Origin: Rhizopus arrhizus
Lineage: Eukaryota; Mucoromycota; Mucoromycetes; Mucorales; Rhizopodaceae
Assembly: GCA_024220505.1 (NCBI GenBank)
Contig: JAKZZE010000026.1
Coordinates: 1 to 64,000, forward strand
DNA length: 64,000 nucleotides
Direction: 5' to 3'
The notes beneath the pieces are model-generated. The model did no database searches. It was not told the DNA's origin and was given only the letters and a program-made list of their open reading frames with translations. This document shows positions 24,151 to 35,225 of this stretch, piece by piece (the first letter of the stretch is position 1; each line of letters starts with the position of its first letter). The translations under genes were made by a program, and so were the position numbers.

Positions 24151-25524
24151 TAAAAAAGAGATGAAGAGAGAAAAAAAATATTTTGAAACATGAACTTTTT
24201 TTTATATAAGCGTGGGGGGATAAAAAAAAAACTCCGGGGAAACACTGAAAATACTCTTTATATTAAAATATAGATAAAAGCAAGGATGGACTGTACAACC
24301 TGTTTCATATGTCAATGTTGATTTAGATTAAACAGATGCCACACACACAGGGGGGGTGACAGTGACTCATTCAAAAGGGATAAAAAAAACGCGTTATGAT
24401 TTTATTCATCTTATTGGTTCCAGAATTTGAAGGTCAACAGTTGGCTTTTGTAATGATTTGCAAACAATGTTACACACAGCCATGCTTTTTCTTTTATTTT
24501 CTGTAAAAAAAAGAAAAAAATAGAGTCGAATGGGTCGATAGGAAGACTATAAAGTAAGGAGGATGTTTGAGATCTGAATATGTTTTTTATTTAAAGAGCT
24601 AAATTGGATTCTGATGATCTATTCTCTCTGTCATCTCACACTGAAACCCTATAAAACTTTTACATTCTCGTAATTTTTTGCAAAGTCATTTTTTTTTTTT
24701 AATTTATAAAAGATGGATAAAGTGAATCGATAAAAAGATATTCTATTTAGACATTTTGTTAAAAATGAACTGTTTTTTTTTATATTGAAGCTTTCAAACC
24801 TTTGCAGAAAGAAGAATAGAATGACTGGGCTTATAATTAAAAGGAGAGACCTTTCTGTGGCTTTATCCCCTTGAAGTGTGTCGTTGTCTTTCTCTGGTCA
24901 CTGTTGTACAAGATATCAAAATACATGGGGTGAGATGACAGCAGCTGTCATCAGGAGCTATCCATAGACAATATTCTATTGAATGCCAAATGTTTTCAAG
25001 GGAAAGTGTGCCAACAAGATAGGGGAGAAAGAGAGATGAAAGATGATAGGAGAGGCTGTAACACGTGCAGAACAAAGGATAAAGAATCATTCTGGCCACT
25101 GGTCTATTGAATAGATCAAATCCCTATTAAATTGGACCAAGTTCAAACTAGTACACATCGCCAGCCTTTTTAAATAATAAAAATACCATTTTTGCGTCAA
25201 ATATGTCAGCAGACCACGTCACTCACTTTCAAAAAAGACAACGACTGCTGAAGGCAGATAGGCATCAGAGAATGCTGTGATCAGATGCTGCTCATGGCCC
25301 TTCCTTTTGACCAGTCTTTTTTATTTTATTTTCCTTTTTGCTTCTTTTACTCTTCAATTTTTGACTAGCGATAAATAAATTCTTTTCATAAAAAAAAATA
25401 CTTGCTTTTATCAAATTTTAAATCAAACAAACCCACTAAACATATTTTAAAAAGTCGATATATAAAAAAGCTAAGAAATGGTCGACTAAAATTTTATACA
25501 ATCTTTTTTTTTTTTTTATACAAG
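24151..25524. other. Intergenic region, no gene seen; holds promoters of GUT2 and the repeat protein
   Basis: About 1.4 kb between divergent genes. It has many A/T tracts and a GGGGGG run at about 24350. No coding signal or recognised site was found. Confidence 0.35.
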
Positions 25525-26487
25525 ATGCGTTCCTCTCTTTTATTGATCTCCTCTCTTGCCGCACTGACCTATTTTGCCTCTGCTGTGCCTGTGAACCAAC
25601 AGCAAGGATTAGAAGCCATCAAGCAAGTCCAGGCTACTTCTTTTGAGTTGCGCAAGCGTGGTGATGATGATGATGATAAATCAGACCACGATGACAAGGA
25701 TGATTGGGAGTGGGATGAAGATTGCGATGATGATGATGATGACAAATGGGACGACAAGGACCATGATGACCATGACGACCATGATGACCATGACGACCAT
25801 GATGACCATGATGACCATGACGACCACGATCACCACGGCTACGATCGCCACGGCTATAATCGTTATGACCATAAGGGTTACGGCCACCACGACTATGACC
25901 ACCATGATGGCTATGATTACAAGGGCTACGACAATGATGGCTATGATTACAAGGGCTATGACCATGATGGCTATGACCACAAGGGCTACGACCATAATGG
26001 CTATGACCACAAGGGCTACGACCATAATGGCTATGACCACAAGGGCTACAACAATAATGGCTACAACAATAATGGCTACAACAATAATGGCTACAACAAT
26101 AATGGCTATGAGCAGAAGGGTTACAACAATAATGACTATGAGCAGAAGGGTAACGACAATGAAGTCTCTGATCCTATTGAAATCCAGGCTCCCAAAGAAA
26201 AGACAATTTACTTTTTCCACACTGTTACGACCACGACCACATATCTCATCGGCCATGACCATCCTCCTAACCACGGTGATGACCACAAGTATCATGACAG
26301 AGACCATGGCGATGGTGAGCACAATGAACATGATGGTGACAAAGGTGGAAACTGGAATGGTAATGGTAACTGGGATCATGGATTTGATTTAGGACACCTT
26401 TTTGGTAAAGAACGTGAGCTGAATGTTCCTACCGGTGCCGCTGCCTCTTATGCCGCTTACCCCACGGCTGCTCCTGTCTCTGTGTAA
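25525..26487 (+). CDS. Secreted Asp/His-rich and Gly/Tyr-repeat protein
   Basis: Unrecognised 320-residue protein from ATG 25525. A clear signal peptide (SSLLLISSLAALTYFASA, then VPV) is followed by a short propeptide ending LRKR, a Kex2-type dibasic site. The mature part is repetitive. First comes an Asp-rich block, then DDH repeats (about 25760-25840). Next are Gly-Tyr repeats with units GYDHKGYDHN and then GYNNN (25850-26110), followed by GYEQK. A non-repetitive region with a Thr run (TVTTTTTYLIG) follows, then a His/Asp/Gly-rich segment and an Ala/Pro tail. About a quarter of residues are Asp or Asn and many are His, so extracellular metal binding or a wall/spore-coat role is possible. 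That is inference from composition only. The DNA repeats are 15- and 30-bp minisatellite units. Confidence 0.75.
   Translation: MRSSLLLISSLAALTYFASAVPVNQQQGLEAIKQVQATSFELRKRGDDDDDKSDHDDKDDWEWDEDCDDDDDDKWDDKDHDDHDDHDDHDDHDDHDDHDDHDHHGYDRHGYNRYDHKGYGHHDYDHHDGYDYKGYDNDGYDYKGYDHDGYDHKGYDHNGYDHKGYDHNGYDHKGYNNNGYNNNGYNNNGYNNNGYEQKGYNNNDYEQKGNDNEVSDPIEIQAPKEKTIYFFHTVTTTTTYLIGHDHPPNHGDDHKYHDRDHGDGEHNEHDGDKGGNWNGNGNWDHGFDLGHLFGKERELNVPTGAAASYAAYPTAAPVSV
25755..26150 (+). repeat. Coding minisatellite (6-bp, 30-bp and 15-bp units)
   Basis: Tandem units inside the secreted protein. GACCAT-type hexamers encode Asp-His and Asp-Asp-His (about 25755-25838). 30-bp units encode GYDHKGYDHN (about 25910-26050). 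15-bp units GGCTACAACAATAAT encode GYNNN (about 26043-26110). Such arrays usually vary in copy number between strains. Confidence 0.85.
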
Positions 26488-26789
26488 GCAGATGAAGGAG
26501 GAACTTTATAGAAAAAACTTAAGTTACACACATTTTAAAATAAAATATAATATTTTTTATTTCTCTCTTTCTCGTCCTCAACTGTCCTCCCTGCTTGAGC
26601 CCTTTTTATTTTATAGGGTCTGAAATCATCCTAAAGCGACTCAACCCTTTATTTTGTGATAGCATAGCTCTCTTTTTGTGTACATGAGTAAACTCCGAAT
26701 AACATGAGATGACGAAAATCATTCACTCTTTTTTTTTTTTTTATTTTATTTTTTTCTCACTGTCCTTTTTTTAATACTCCTTAATCATC

Positions 26790-27765
26790 ATGGGACAAGC
26801 GAGAAGTAAAGACAGTGCTTTATCTAGAAAGACACACTGCAAGTATTTGAGAAGGGGAAAAATGAGCAAGACGTATTAAATATTCTATAGTTTCTAAAAG
26901 GGAGATTCAAGACCTCCGAAATAAAGTGAATAATAAAAGCAACAATATCGGACCAGAAGATTTTAAACAGGCAAGTGATATGATATGTTGCATAGCCCAT
27001 CTAAAATTATAATGATAGACAGTAAAAAAGTGTGTACCTTCTGTTTCTTCACAAGATAATGCATTCTTGGAGCAATTATACTCAGCATTTATAGGCGATC
27101 AGCATCAAAAGAATAAAAAGACGCTTGATTTTGATGAGTTTGTGGATGGTCTGAGTATATTCATGAAAGGAAACACACAAGAGAAGCTATCATGTAAGAA
27201 CCCATATGAGTTTTATAGGAGGGTTGCTCATGTATTTAGTATCATTTAAATTATATGATGTGGATCATGATGGATATTTAACAAAGCCAGAATTGGAAAG
27301 AGTTTTATTAAAACTGGTAAAAAAAAAAAAATCATGTCATCACCATCAAGCACTCAACCTAGACCATAGTCTAGTACGTTTTCTAAAGAAGACAAAACGA
27401 CAGAAATACAAGAAATGGTAGATCAATTGTTTAAAGATTTCGATGTGGACAATGATGATCGTCTAGTAAGAGAACTTTTAGAGACACATTCAAATGACTA
27501 ATACGATTGGCAGTCTTTTGAGGAATACAAATTATCTGCTATGAAAGAACCTTTGATGGTTGATTTCCTGGAACAATTCCTTGCCGAACACCATCTCTCT
27601 TCTCGTGCGACCTCCATCCGCTCTGCCTACTCACCCACCTCCTCACATCACAGCACCATCCGGCTCTCACAAGCCGAACTGTTGGATCGTATCAGCCCCG
27701 AACGTCGTCTCAGTCGACCGACGAGCATGACCAGTTTAGATGCCGCCTTGACATCCATGCACTAA
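26790..27765 (+). CDS. N-myristoylated EF-hand calcium sensor (calcineurin B/CHP-like)
   Basis: Calcium-binding regulatory protein of 231 residues built from six exons. It starts MGQARSK, a good N-myristoylation signal (Gly2, basic residue at 7). THFSKREIQDL near residue 15 resembles the first helix of calcineurin-B-homologous and CIB proteins. Two canonical EF-loops follow, DVDHDGYLTKPE (about 97-108) and DVDNDDRLSFEE (about 139-150). The two N-terminal EF-hands are degenerate. A Ser/Arg-rich tail of about 60 residues follows the last helix and is unusual for the family. The first intron appears to use a GC donor (GCAAGT at about 26838), because no GT donor keeps frame. The stop lies 7 bp from that of the convergent hydrolase. 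The exact partner (calcineurin or other) cannot be decided. Confidence 0.8.
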
Positions 27766-27772
27766 TTTTTTT

Positions 27773-29145
27773 TTATTTACTAATAATATCATCAATATGT
27801 TTTAATATCGTCCGTTTCCACTTGCTGTCCATCAAGAATTGAGCGTGTTCAAGGTGAGGCATCAAGTGAACATCGGCCTTGCGTTCTTTTAAATATGTGT
27901 GTACCAATAAAGTGCTAATAATTCGATCTTTTTCTGATAAAAAGATGCTCGTGTTTTTCAATTGATCTCCAAATTGAATCGCCTCAAACCACTGGAGGTG
28001 ACGAGAGATGAAATGACTGATGTATAACTCTCTTGAGATACCATAACAAAGAAAGTACTACGGGACGCGTTAGTTGACCTGCCCTGGTCTGCATTCGATT
28101 ACCTCCAGTAGAGTTTTCGGCAGCCGATGAATGAAATTGAAGGCGACATGAGGATAGTGGAGCAAGAAACAGATGGGATCGATCATGACAGCATTCGCCA
28201 TCAGATGAGGTGCAAATCTGGCCACCCAACTGGTCACAGCGGTTCCCAGCGAATGAGATACAAAGACAGCAGGTCTGTGGCCGGTCAACATCTCCCGTAC
28301 GCCCTCGACCGTCTCGATCGCGCTCGGCACATGGTCCACCAGCCGCATGGACACATAGGGTAGCTCGATCAAGAACACAGGTCGATCCTTGAACTGCAAG
28401 AGCAGCCGATGAATGAACTCGGCATAGCCCAGGAGCCCGACACCGACCCCGTGGATAAAGACCACGGGCTGTGTCTGAGCGGTGCGGTGACGAGACCAGT
28501 AGGTGATGTGCTTGGATGGCTGTCGGTTGGGAAAAAACAAGTTGTCCAGTCGGTTTCCTTGGGCGGTATGGAGTGTGAATCCCCAGAGAGACTGCAAAAA
28601 GATCAGGTTGAAGAGCAAGGTGATGATGTAAATCAAGACATAGATCAGCAGCGGACGGTGTGTGGCCTGAACGGGGTCTAGGTGCAGTCGAATGCATCTC
28701 AACTGCTGATTGAATCCAGGTGGGAAGATCATGTTGAATTTCGATTCGGCCGTGGTCAGCATCCACTCGATTTCATCACGCCACTGTGGGTTTTGCTGGA
28801 CAATGTCCAGATGCTCATGCCAAAATGCCCAGGCGAGCCTATGGAATAGAGTCAGCCAAGGTTTTGCTATCGATTGACTTACCACAAGGCCAGATTGCCT
28901 CGTTTGATCTCTTTGAAGGCTGGGTGGGATCGATCGTGTGGGTAGTAAAACCAACCTTCGGCCCAGGATTGAATGTCTTGGATGGTATAGAGGCATTCAT
29001 AATAAATCTTGGTTCTTTCTTGCTTTGTGAGTGGTCTCTTGGGTTTACTGATCTTTTGTAGTCTGTTCTTATTGGATATGAATTGAATGTAAAATAAACA
29101 TTCACACAAGACCCATGCGATGATACCAATACGTGCTGTAGTCAT
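27773..29145 (-). CDS. Membrane-anchored alpha/beta hydrolase
   Basis: Hydrolase of unknown substrate, about 420 residues. The N-terminus is a hydrophobic anchor (ARIGIIAWVLCECLFYIQFI) and a second membrane segment (LLIYVLIYIITLLFNLIFLQ) precedes the catalytic domain. Fold landmarks are the oxyanion strand VVFIHGVGVGLLGY, the nucleophile elbow VSHSLGT (G/S-x-S-x-G), an acid candidate in LSEKDRII and the likely catalytic His in HLEHAQFL near the C-terminus. Introns are near 28883-28840 and 28104-28060. The second is 45 nt with a CTAAC branch-like site. This architecture is common in uncharacterised fungal proteins that may be lipid hydrolases. It converges on the EF-hand gene with 7 bp between stops. 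Confidence 0.82.
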
Positions 29146-29388
29146 AATGAAGAAAGAGTAAGAAGGGTACTCTTTTTTATATTCAAATGGATTTAAAGGA
29201 GATCAAAAGAGAGTAAAAAGGAGGATGTTGACAGCTCGACTGATTTTATTTCACATGAAAGTGATACCCTTGCTTTTTTTTTTTTTTAATAAAAGCAAAT
29301 TCCACTTTTGATGAGCAGTGAAACCCCCCTGCTGCATATTTTTTTCAAAAAAAAAATGAAACGCACAGCGTTTTCTTTTAATAAATTA

Positions 29389-30825
29389 TTATGTACATGA
29401 ATTTGTTGAGAATGTTTTCCCAGTGTGATAAACAAGACCGTCTTGACGCACCATGAGCAAGGGCAATTCACCCACTAGCTGTTCCACGGGTGGTAACGCG
29501 ATAGACCAACGATTCGGTTGAACCATACGTGTGCTCAGCGGACCGTATGTACCCAACCAAGGTTGGACTGAAGGATGCAAGTTTTGTCCAAAGAGCTCTA
29601 ATGTATGCGTACTTGGTTGATAGTCCAGACGGGTGACGACCGGATAAGGTCGCGCGGGCGGTTCATCAAAATGGTCTTCCAAGACATGAATACCGACCAT
29701 CGTCCAGCAGAGAGCATCATCGACCTGCTCCTCATTTTCAGACAGAGAAGAAGGACGACTGTCGAGCCAGGCCTGATCATCGACGGACGGACAGGAAAGA
29801 TAGAGTCTTTCGGTAGCATGCAGTAGTCTCAAAGCGACCTTTTGCATCTGACTGACGGGGCCGCAAGCATCGGGCACGATTCGACCTCGATCGACCTTAC
29901 AGACCATGAGAGGAGCAGAAGAGACACCCGTGTGCGATTCTCGCAAGATGATTTCAGAGCCGTACATGAGGTGTGCTGCAGAGGCAGGCGTCGAGAGCTG
30001 CAGACGGGCTGTGTTGTATCTTTTCGATGTTTTCTTGGTGGTCGTCAGCACCGTCGGCTGAGGTTGACGGAGCAAGAGGATATCAAAGGGAGACCAGATC
30101 GAATGCTTTGCACAGAGCTTGCTGCCGGCGGATGTCATGTATTTCGTACGCACCGTTTGTGAATTGATCCGGCTGAACAGGGACACGGGCGCCTCGGTCG
30201 AGATGCAGCTCGTCGTGCCTCGAGCCGTCTTGCCAATCTTCTTGGACGGTTTGGAGATGATCGTGATCGGCTTTGTCAGAAAGGTCGCCAGCGGTGACTC
30301 GTCCTCGGGCTGTAAGAGGTTCAATTGGAGCTTGAATTGTTTGGCTTTGGCTGTGCCTGTCACATGAAGGTACCGAAAACTGCCGCGTTGATTCTCGTCC
30401 AGGATCGCGCGTTGCTCCAACAAGCCTTGGTCTTCACAAAGGATCGACATGGACACCAGCAGGCTTTTGGTGGTGTGGTGGGCTTGGATGAGAGGCGGAG
30501 GGCACAGGAATCGTTTTTCGGATCCATAGGACTTTTGAGCGACTGCACCATAGTAACAAGTCAGCTTGCTCGTCTTTTTCGCTCTTTTCCTCGTCGGTTC
30601 CTTTACATCGCACGTCAGTAGGTTGTCAATGGTGATATCATTTGTAGATGCTGTTTGTGATTGACGTGGATGAGAAAAGGTCAATAAGGATTCAATCGAC
30701 ATTTGATCCTTTTGTTGTTGTGGTGGTGCCAGTGGTGGTTTCGATAGACCGATGAATTGAATCCTTCTGCTGCTACCAAATATTTGTTCTGACATAATGC
30801 GTGATTCGAGTACGTCTCTGCTCAT
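29389..30825 (-). CDS. CSL (CBF1/RBPJ/Su(H)/LAG-1) transcription factor
   Basis: Fungal member of the CSL family, the DNA-binding effector of Notch in animals. Fungi have CSL proteins but no Notch, and in fission yeast they act in adhesion, cell cycle and lipid control. It is a single exon of 478 residues. The N-terminal Rel-like domain has VAQKSYGSEKRFLCPPPLI, the DNA-contacting core. ITIISKPSKK and SLFSRINSQTV follow. The beta-trefoil domain includes YMTSAGSKLCAKHSIWSPFD and VDRGRIVPDACGPVSQMQK. The C-terminal TIG-like domain has LELFGQNLHPSVQPWLG. The order matches RBPJ. The short N-terminal extension suggests class F1 rather than long class F2, but this is a guess. The start could be the ATG at 30825 or the one ten codons later. 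Confidence 0.92.
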   Translation of the reverse strand: MSRDVLESRIMSEQIFGSSRRIQFIGLSKPPLAPPQQQKDQMSIESLLTFSHPRQSQTASTNDITIDNLLTCDVKEPTRKRAKKTSKLTCYYGAVAQKSYGSEKRFLCPPPLIQAHHTTKSLLVSMSILCEDQGLLEQRAILDENQRGSFRYLHVTGTAKAKQFKLQLNLLQPEDESPLATFLTKPITIISKPSKKIGKTARGTTSCISTEAPVSLFSRINSQTVRTKYMTSAGSKLCAKHSIWSPFDILLLRQPQPTVLTTTKKTSKRYNTARLQLSTPASAAHLMYGSEIILRESHTGVSSAPLMVCKVDRGRIVPDACGPVSQMQKVALRLLHATERLYLSCPSVDDQAWLDSRPSSLSENEEQVDDALCWTMVGIHVLEDHFDEPPARPYPVVTRLDYQPSTHTLELFGQNLHPSVQPWLGTYGPLSTRMVQPNRWSIALPPVEQLVGELPLLMVRQDGLVYHTGKTFSTNSCT

Positions 30826-32624
30826 TTTTTTTTTGTGAGAAAAGAAAAGAAAAGAAAAATTAAAATTAAACCTTTTTATATGCTTTTTTTTTTATAGTTC
30901 AACAAAAAAAAAAAAAAAACCTTTTCTCACTAGTCAAAGTCTCCTCTTTCTCTTTATCTCTTATTCTCCTTTTATTCAAACAATGGAAAGTATCTCTTCT
31001 CCTGTAGGGGAAAGGGTGCTATGTGTCTTCTTCACAAAAAGTCTGCTATTAAAAGCAATGATAAGCACATCTATTTTCATTCGCCCATTTTGAGATTTTT
31101 TTTCTGTTTACTCTATTTGGATAGTTTATAGGTCAATTAAATCACGTTGATTGATTCAGTTCGCTTCCTTCTATTTTTGGAAGAGGCACAGCGTGAGAAA
31201 AAACGAGTAAAAAGAGGTATTCTAGTCTGTGCATGTGCTTCTCTCCTTATATATGATCTACACATACACAGCACAAAGCTTTATATAAAGAAATGGATGG
31301 GAATGAACCAAAAAAAGACGTAAAAAAAAAGAGATCTAATCAACAATCTAAACACAGCGTTTTGAGAGAACGCAACAATGAGATTCTTTGGATTCTTTGC
31401 GTAATCAGTCTTTGGCCAATAAGATGATAACAATGTTTGCTTATATTTTTATGCTATGAATTCTTGATGAGCTCTCCTTCCTTCACTGTCAATTGATCTC
31501 ACGCATGATCATTTTGTGTTTCTTTTTAAAAGATACACATTTATTGAATGAAGAGGTTTGAGACAGCCATGATAGGCATCCTGCTTTCAATATTTACTTT
31601 TCCACTGCGTTTAACAAGGATCGGAACAGATGATGAGCAAAGGGAACGGAAAGGGAAAAAAAAAAAAAAGATCAAACAGTTGCTAAGGAGGCTTTGCAAA
31701 GATGATCTTTTACAATGTACAAAATATGGCCACTGTAGTTGTTTAATCAATTTATATCACCATGGCTACTATTCATACTGAATAAACAAAGAAGTGTGAG
31801 CCAAGTTCAGTTCATGCCATAGTGTCAGCATAGTAACCAGTATGTGATCTGATTACCATCTGTCTTCTTGGAAATCTATGCAGGCACGTCATATTCGACT
31901 CATAACGAATACCAGATTCCTATTGGAAGTGTAACCAATAAGAGCCTACTGATTGCACAACCCATCTCATTGGCATTCGAGGCTCTACTGCCTCTCTTTT
32001 GATACTGCTGAATATAAAACAATGAATTTATAAAACAAAAATCTCTCTTTGTGCTTTCTTGTGTCGGATAAGATCAAAAAGTGTAAACAAACAGCGTTAC
32101 ATTTTTGTTTTACAAACATGGTGAAACAACTAAAGGGGAAACCAGGGGAAGTAAAACTAATTGTGTGTGATACATGATAAGATTGTTTCTTGGGTAAAGC
32201 AGCACAACCCCTTTTTCCTCTTTTTGCATTATTATTCCCCATTTTGAAAATGATTCCCTTCTTCCAGCTTATGCAAAGTATTTAAAAGTAGCCAAAGAGA
32301 TTGTGTTTTTTCACAAGCATCAATTCATAGCAGAAAATTAGGTTGTTTTGGGTTTTCATTTATAAAATAGAAACTTGCTCCTGAAAGAAAACTTTAGAAT
32401 TTAAAAAATGACATGGTTACCTAGCATCACATCAATTCATTCACTCTCTTTCACCATCGTACTCTACAGTCCTTGGATTTTTTTTTTCGTATAATGGCAA
32501 CTGTAATATATCAAAGGATATCATTGAGTGAGCAAGAGTGGTTCGGAGCTTATAAATTATTTCCCCCAAAAGAAGAAAAATTTCAACCTTTTTTTTTTTT
32601 TTTCTTTTCTCCATTCAACAGAAA
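30826..32624. promoter_or_regulatory. Long divergent intergenic region between CSL and MPC1
   Basis: 1.8 kb without a convincing gene. Short frames at 31548-31781 and 31985-32242 lack family resemblance. CA just before the MPC1 start reads as a possible 3' splice site (ATTCAACAG at 32613-32621), so part of this region may be a 5' UTR intron. Several A and T tracts are present. Confidence 0.35.
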
Positions 32625-33186
32625 ATGTCACAAGCTTCAGGCCACATTGGAAATAGAATTGCACAAAAGGTTGTTTCTAAAGAATTTAGAAGTTATTTAA
32701 TGAGGTAAAAATAGCAATTACTATCTGTTTACTTTATATTTAACACGTCTTGTTAGTACTGTAAAGTGTTTGCCGGAAAAAAAAAAAAAAAAAAAGTGGA
32801 AAATTTATTTAACCTTATAATCCATAGCATTTTTGGGGGCCCGTTGTCAATTGGGGTCTTCCTATTGCTGCCATCCTTGATACTCAAAAGGATGCTAGTT
32901 TAATTTCTGGCAACATGACTTTGGGTAGAATAAATAATATACATCTGTTTTCAATTTAATCTTATTCCATTCATAGCCTTGTGTACTTACTCTGCCCTTT
33001 TCATGCGTTTCGCTTTAGCCGTTCAACCTAAAAACTATTTATTATTTGCTTGTCATGCAACTAATGAAGTAGCTCAATTAACTCAAGGTTATCGTTTCCT
33101 TAGACATCAAAGGTACGTTCATCATCAACCTCTTTTGTTTTACTCATTTCATCTTTAGTTCTCTTAAAGAAAAGAAAACAGAATAA
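32625..33186 (+). CDS. MPC1: Mitochondrial pyruvate carrier subunit 1
   Basis: Subunit of the MPC heterodimer that imports pyruvate across the inner mitochondrial membrane. Five exons (32625-32704, 32757-32760, 32828-32924, 32977-33112, 33159-33186) give 114 residues, the normal size. Conserved stretches are [40 protein letters not shown] and [18 protein letters not shown], with three short membrane helices. The second exon is only 4 nt (TACT). It completes Ser and supplies Thr of the invariant MSTHFWGP, and no single-intron alternative restores the frame. The C-terminus ends with a short Lys-rich tail. The stop lies 12 bp from the convergent TRAPPC2L stop. Confidence 0.92.
32757..32760 (+). 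other. MPC1: 4-nt micro-exon of MPC1
   Basis: TACT lies between a TTAG acceptor (32753-32756) and a GTAAAG donor (32761-32766). It joins ATG-AG upstream to CAT-TTT downstream as Met-Ser-Thr-His-Phe, exactly the conserved MPC1 residues. Confidence 0.75.
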
Positions 33187-33198
33187 AATGTGTTTTAT

Positions 33199-33867
33199 TT
33201 ATATTTCTAATGTTCTTGCACTTAAGCCAATAGATTCAATTGTTTGCGCAAATGTTTTACTTGTAATGGATCTTTGTGAATCAATATTATAAAAGGGATT
33301 ACATACATTGGTAATATAAGCATTATGGATTTTACGAAATAACTAGGAAAATAAGTGAGAAAAAAAAAAAGAAACAGTGTAGAATTCATCTTACGGATTT
33401 CATGTCTGCATCTCGTATAATTCCATCTGTCACTGATACAACCGCAATGATTTTTACTCTTGTATTAGTTACGTATCCATAACTATCTTGTTCTATAAGT
33501 GTTATTAAACAATTGGAGGGAATGTCGTCCCCTTTTTTTTTTCTTTTTACACTGCCAGGTCTTCCATTGCATATAATAAACCTAAATATAAATCAAGATT
33601 CTTGGGTCCATTTGACACTTCAATATACATATTAGTTCCTCCTTATAATCTTTTTTTTTCTTTCTTTTCTAACCTCTTTCTTCAATAACATCTATTGAGG
33701 TGTGTGCAATATAATGGTACTTTAAGTCGGGATGAGAAGTACTAAAGTTCTTTATAAACAAAGGATTATTCTAATAAAAAAAGGAAAGCATTTAACATAT
33801 TTATTTATCTCATTTCTTTTATTACTTGTTTTCCAATTAGCGCAATACAATTGATTTCACTGGACAT
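33199..33867 (-). CDS. TRAPPC2L: TRAPPC2L (TRAPP tethering complex subunit)
   Basis: Small longin-fold subunit of the TRAPP complex, which activates Rab1/Ypt1 in ER-Golgi and Golgi transport (Tca17 in yeast). Starting at 33867 (MSSEINCIALIGKQ), five exons splice to about 140 residues. NNPLFIKNF and LKYHYIAHTSIDVIEER match the N-terminal strands. LDLYLGLLYAMEDLAVYGYV and TNTRVKIIAVV match the centre. FRKIHNAYITNVCNPFYN and KTFAQTIESIGL match the C-terminal helix region. All introns are GT-AG (near 33824, 33695, 33545 and 33400). The gene is small and heavily split, so no single frame shows it. It converges with MPC1. Confidence 0.88.
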
Positions 33868-34930
33868 TTGCAGTGTAGAATAAAAAAAAGAGGAAAAAAA
33901 AAAAAAAAAAAAAAAAAGAGGAAAATAATGAGTGAAGGTGGAAATGAGCGGGGATCAAAATAGTTTCTATCTGGTGTGAAGTAGTATCAGGAAACATTTT
34001 TTCATGTGTTTTGGTCTACAGCCGCATCCAAAAGTAACTGTATTACTTTTGCAATGAAAAGTGCGCGTAGTCATCAGGCGTTTTGCTGTATAACGTTTGT
34101 AAGCTTTTATTTGAAAGTGATTGTTATCCTAGTTACTCTGCCCAAACGCGATTTGAAATGCATCCTGGCCTTTGTCCAGTAAGCCATCTCACGAGCTCTT
34201 TTTTTCTGCATGACAAAAGAGACTTTGTTATTCTCAAGAACTTCAGCTTTTGTCAGGATTGGGTAGTCCTCTTTCAAAAGATATTTTAATTGTTGATGTT
34301 GGGCTTTTTTTTTTTGAAAAAATTAGATGACTGAATAACTTTGCCAAGTTTCAAAATGTCGTATCAAACATTGACCTTTAAAGAATTTTGAAACAATTTT
34401 CTCTCACTGATCTAAGTCAAGAGAACTTCAGAGCTAGTAAAGAAGTGCAGTTGCTATAACATCCTCTTTTAAAAAAAAAGAGTATTTCCTTTATTATAGA
34501 AAAGACTGTAACGCTTTCAAAAAAAAATAGAATGCCAAAAAGCATCCTTCCTATTTAATTCTCGCCCTAAAAGCCAAAGAGCTTTGGCTACCAAAATCTG
34601 TTCCAAGAGCAACGACTGGAATGTTCATTGTTTATGTTGAAAGACCATTGGCTTATCCAACATTCATAAATTACTCATAAACACTGTCCGATTTTAATAA
34701 GTGAAAAATAGCTCATTGTCAATCTTCAAGTGATCGTAATAAGCCGTTGGCAAGAAAAAAAAAAAGTTGAGGACAATCAACCTATCATTGAGTTAAATCG
34801 CAAAACAAAGGTATTCAGCATGAACCATATGACGTCATTTGGCGTGTTTGACAAAGAGAGCTTTGTTAGATGAAAAAGCATTTTGTGTAACAAAAAAATC
34901 AAGCACATCGTGTCCAATAGCATGTCTTTT

Positions 34931-34963
<33 letters not shown>

Positions 34964-35225
34964 CAAAAAACAATAAAAATGTAAAACTAAAATGAGTATT
35001 CGAACCTTTGGATAAAATAAAATCATTTCTATACAGTGACGACGACAATTAGGAAATCTACTACGTCCTATGTTTAGCTTTTAAGATTTCTTTAAAGACA
35101 CGGAACGGTCATGTGTACTGTAATCGTCTTTAGGAATTGTTTATAAAAGCTTGAATAATGTGAAACAGATTTCTATGACATATTTATATAACAACTTTTT
35201 TTGTAAAGACAAAGTGAGAAGGCAC
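33868..35225. other. Intergenic, low-complexity, 31-nt poly(T)
   Basis: No gene seen in 1.36 kb. It holds a run of 31 T at 34933-34963 and an A-rich tract at 33883-33918. The rest is AT-rich with stops in all frames. Confidence 0.4.

Noticed and set aside
25681..26379. Long minus-strand frame across the repeat-rich secreted protein gene
   Set aside because: It is the antisense shadow of the Asp/His codon repeats and encodes only Val/Ile/Met runs.
26970..27055. A second GC-AG intron in the EF-hand gene (after AAACAG)
   Set aside because: The GT donor four bases downstream (GCAA followed by GTGATA) gives the correct phase, so an ordinary GT-AG intron explains it.
28048..28068. A 21-nt ultra-short intron in the alpha/beta hydrolase gene
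   Set aside because: A donor 24 nt upstream (GAG followed by GTAATC) gives a normal 45-nt intron with a CTAAC branch-like site and keeps frame.
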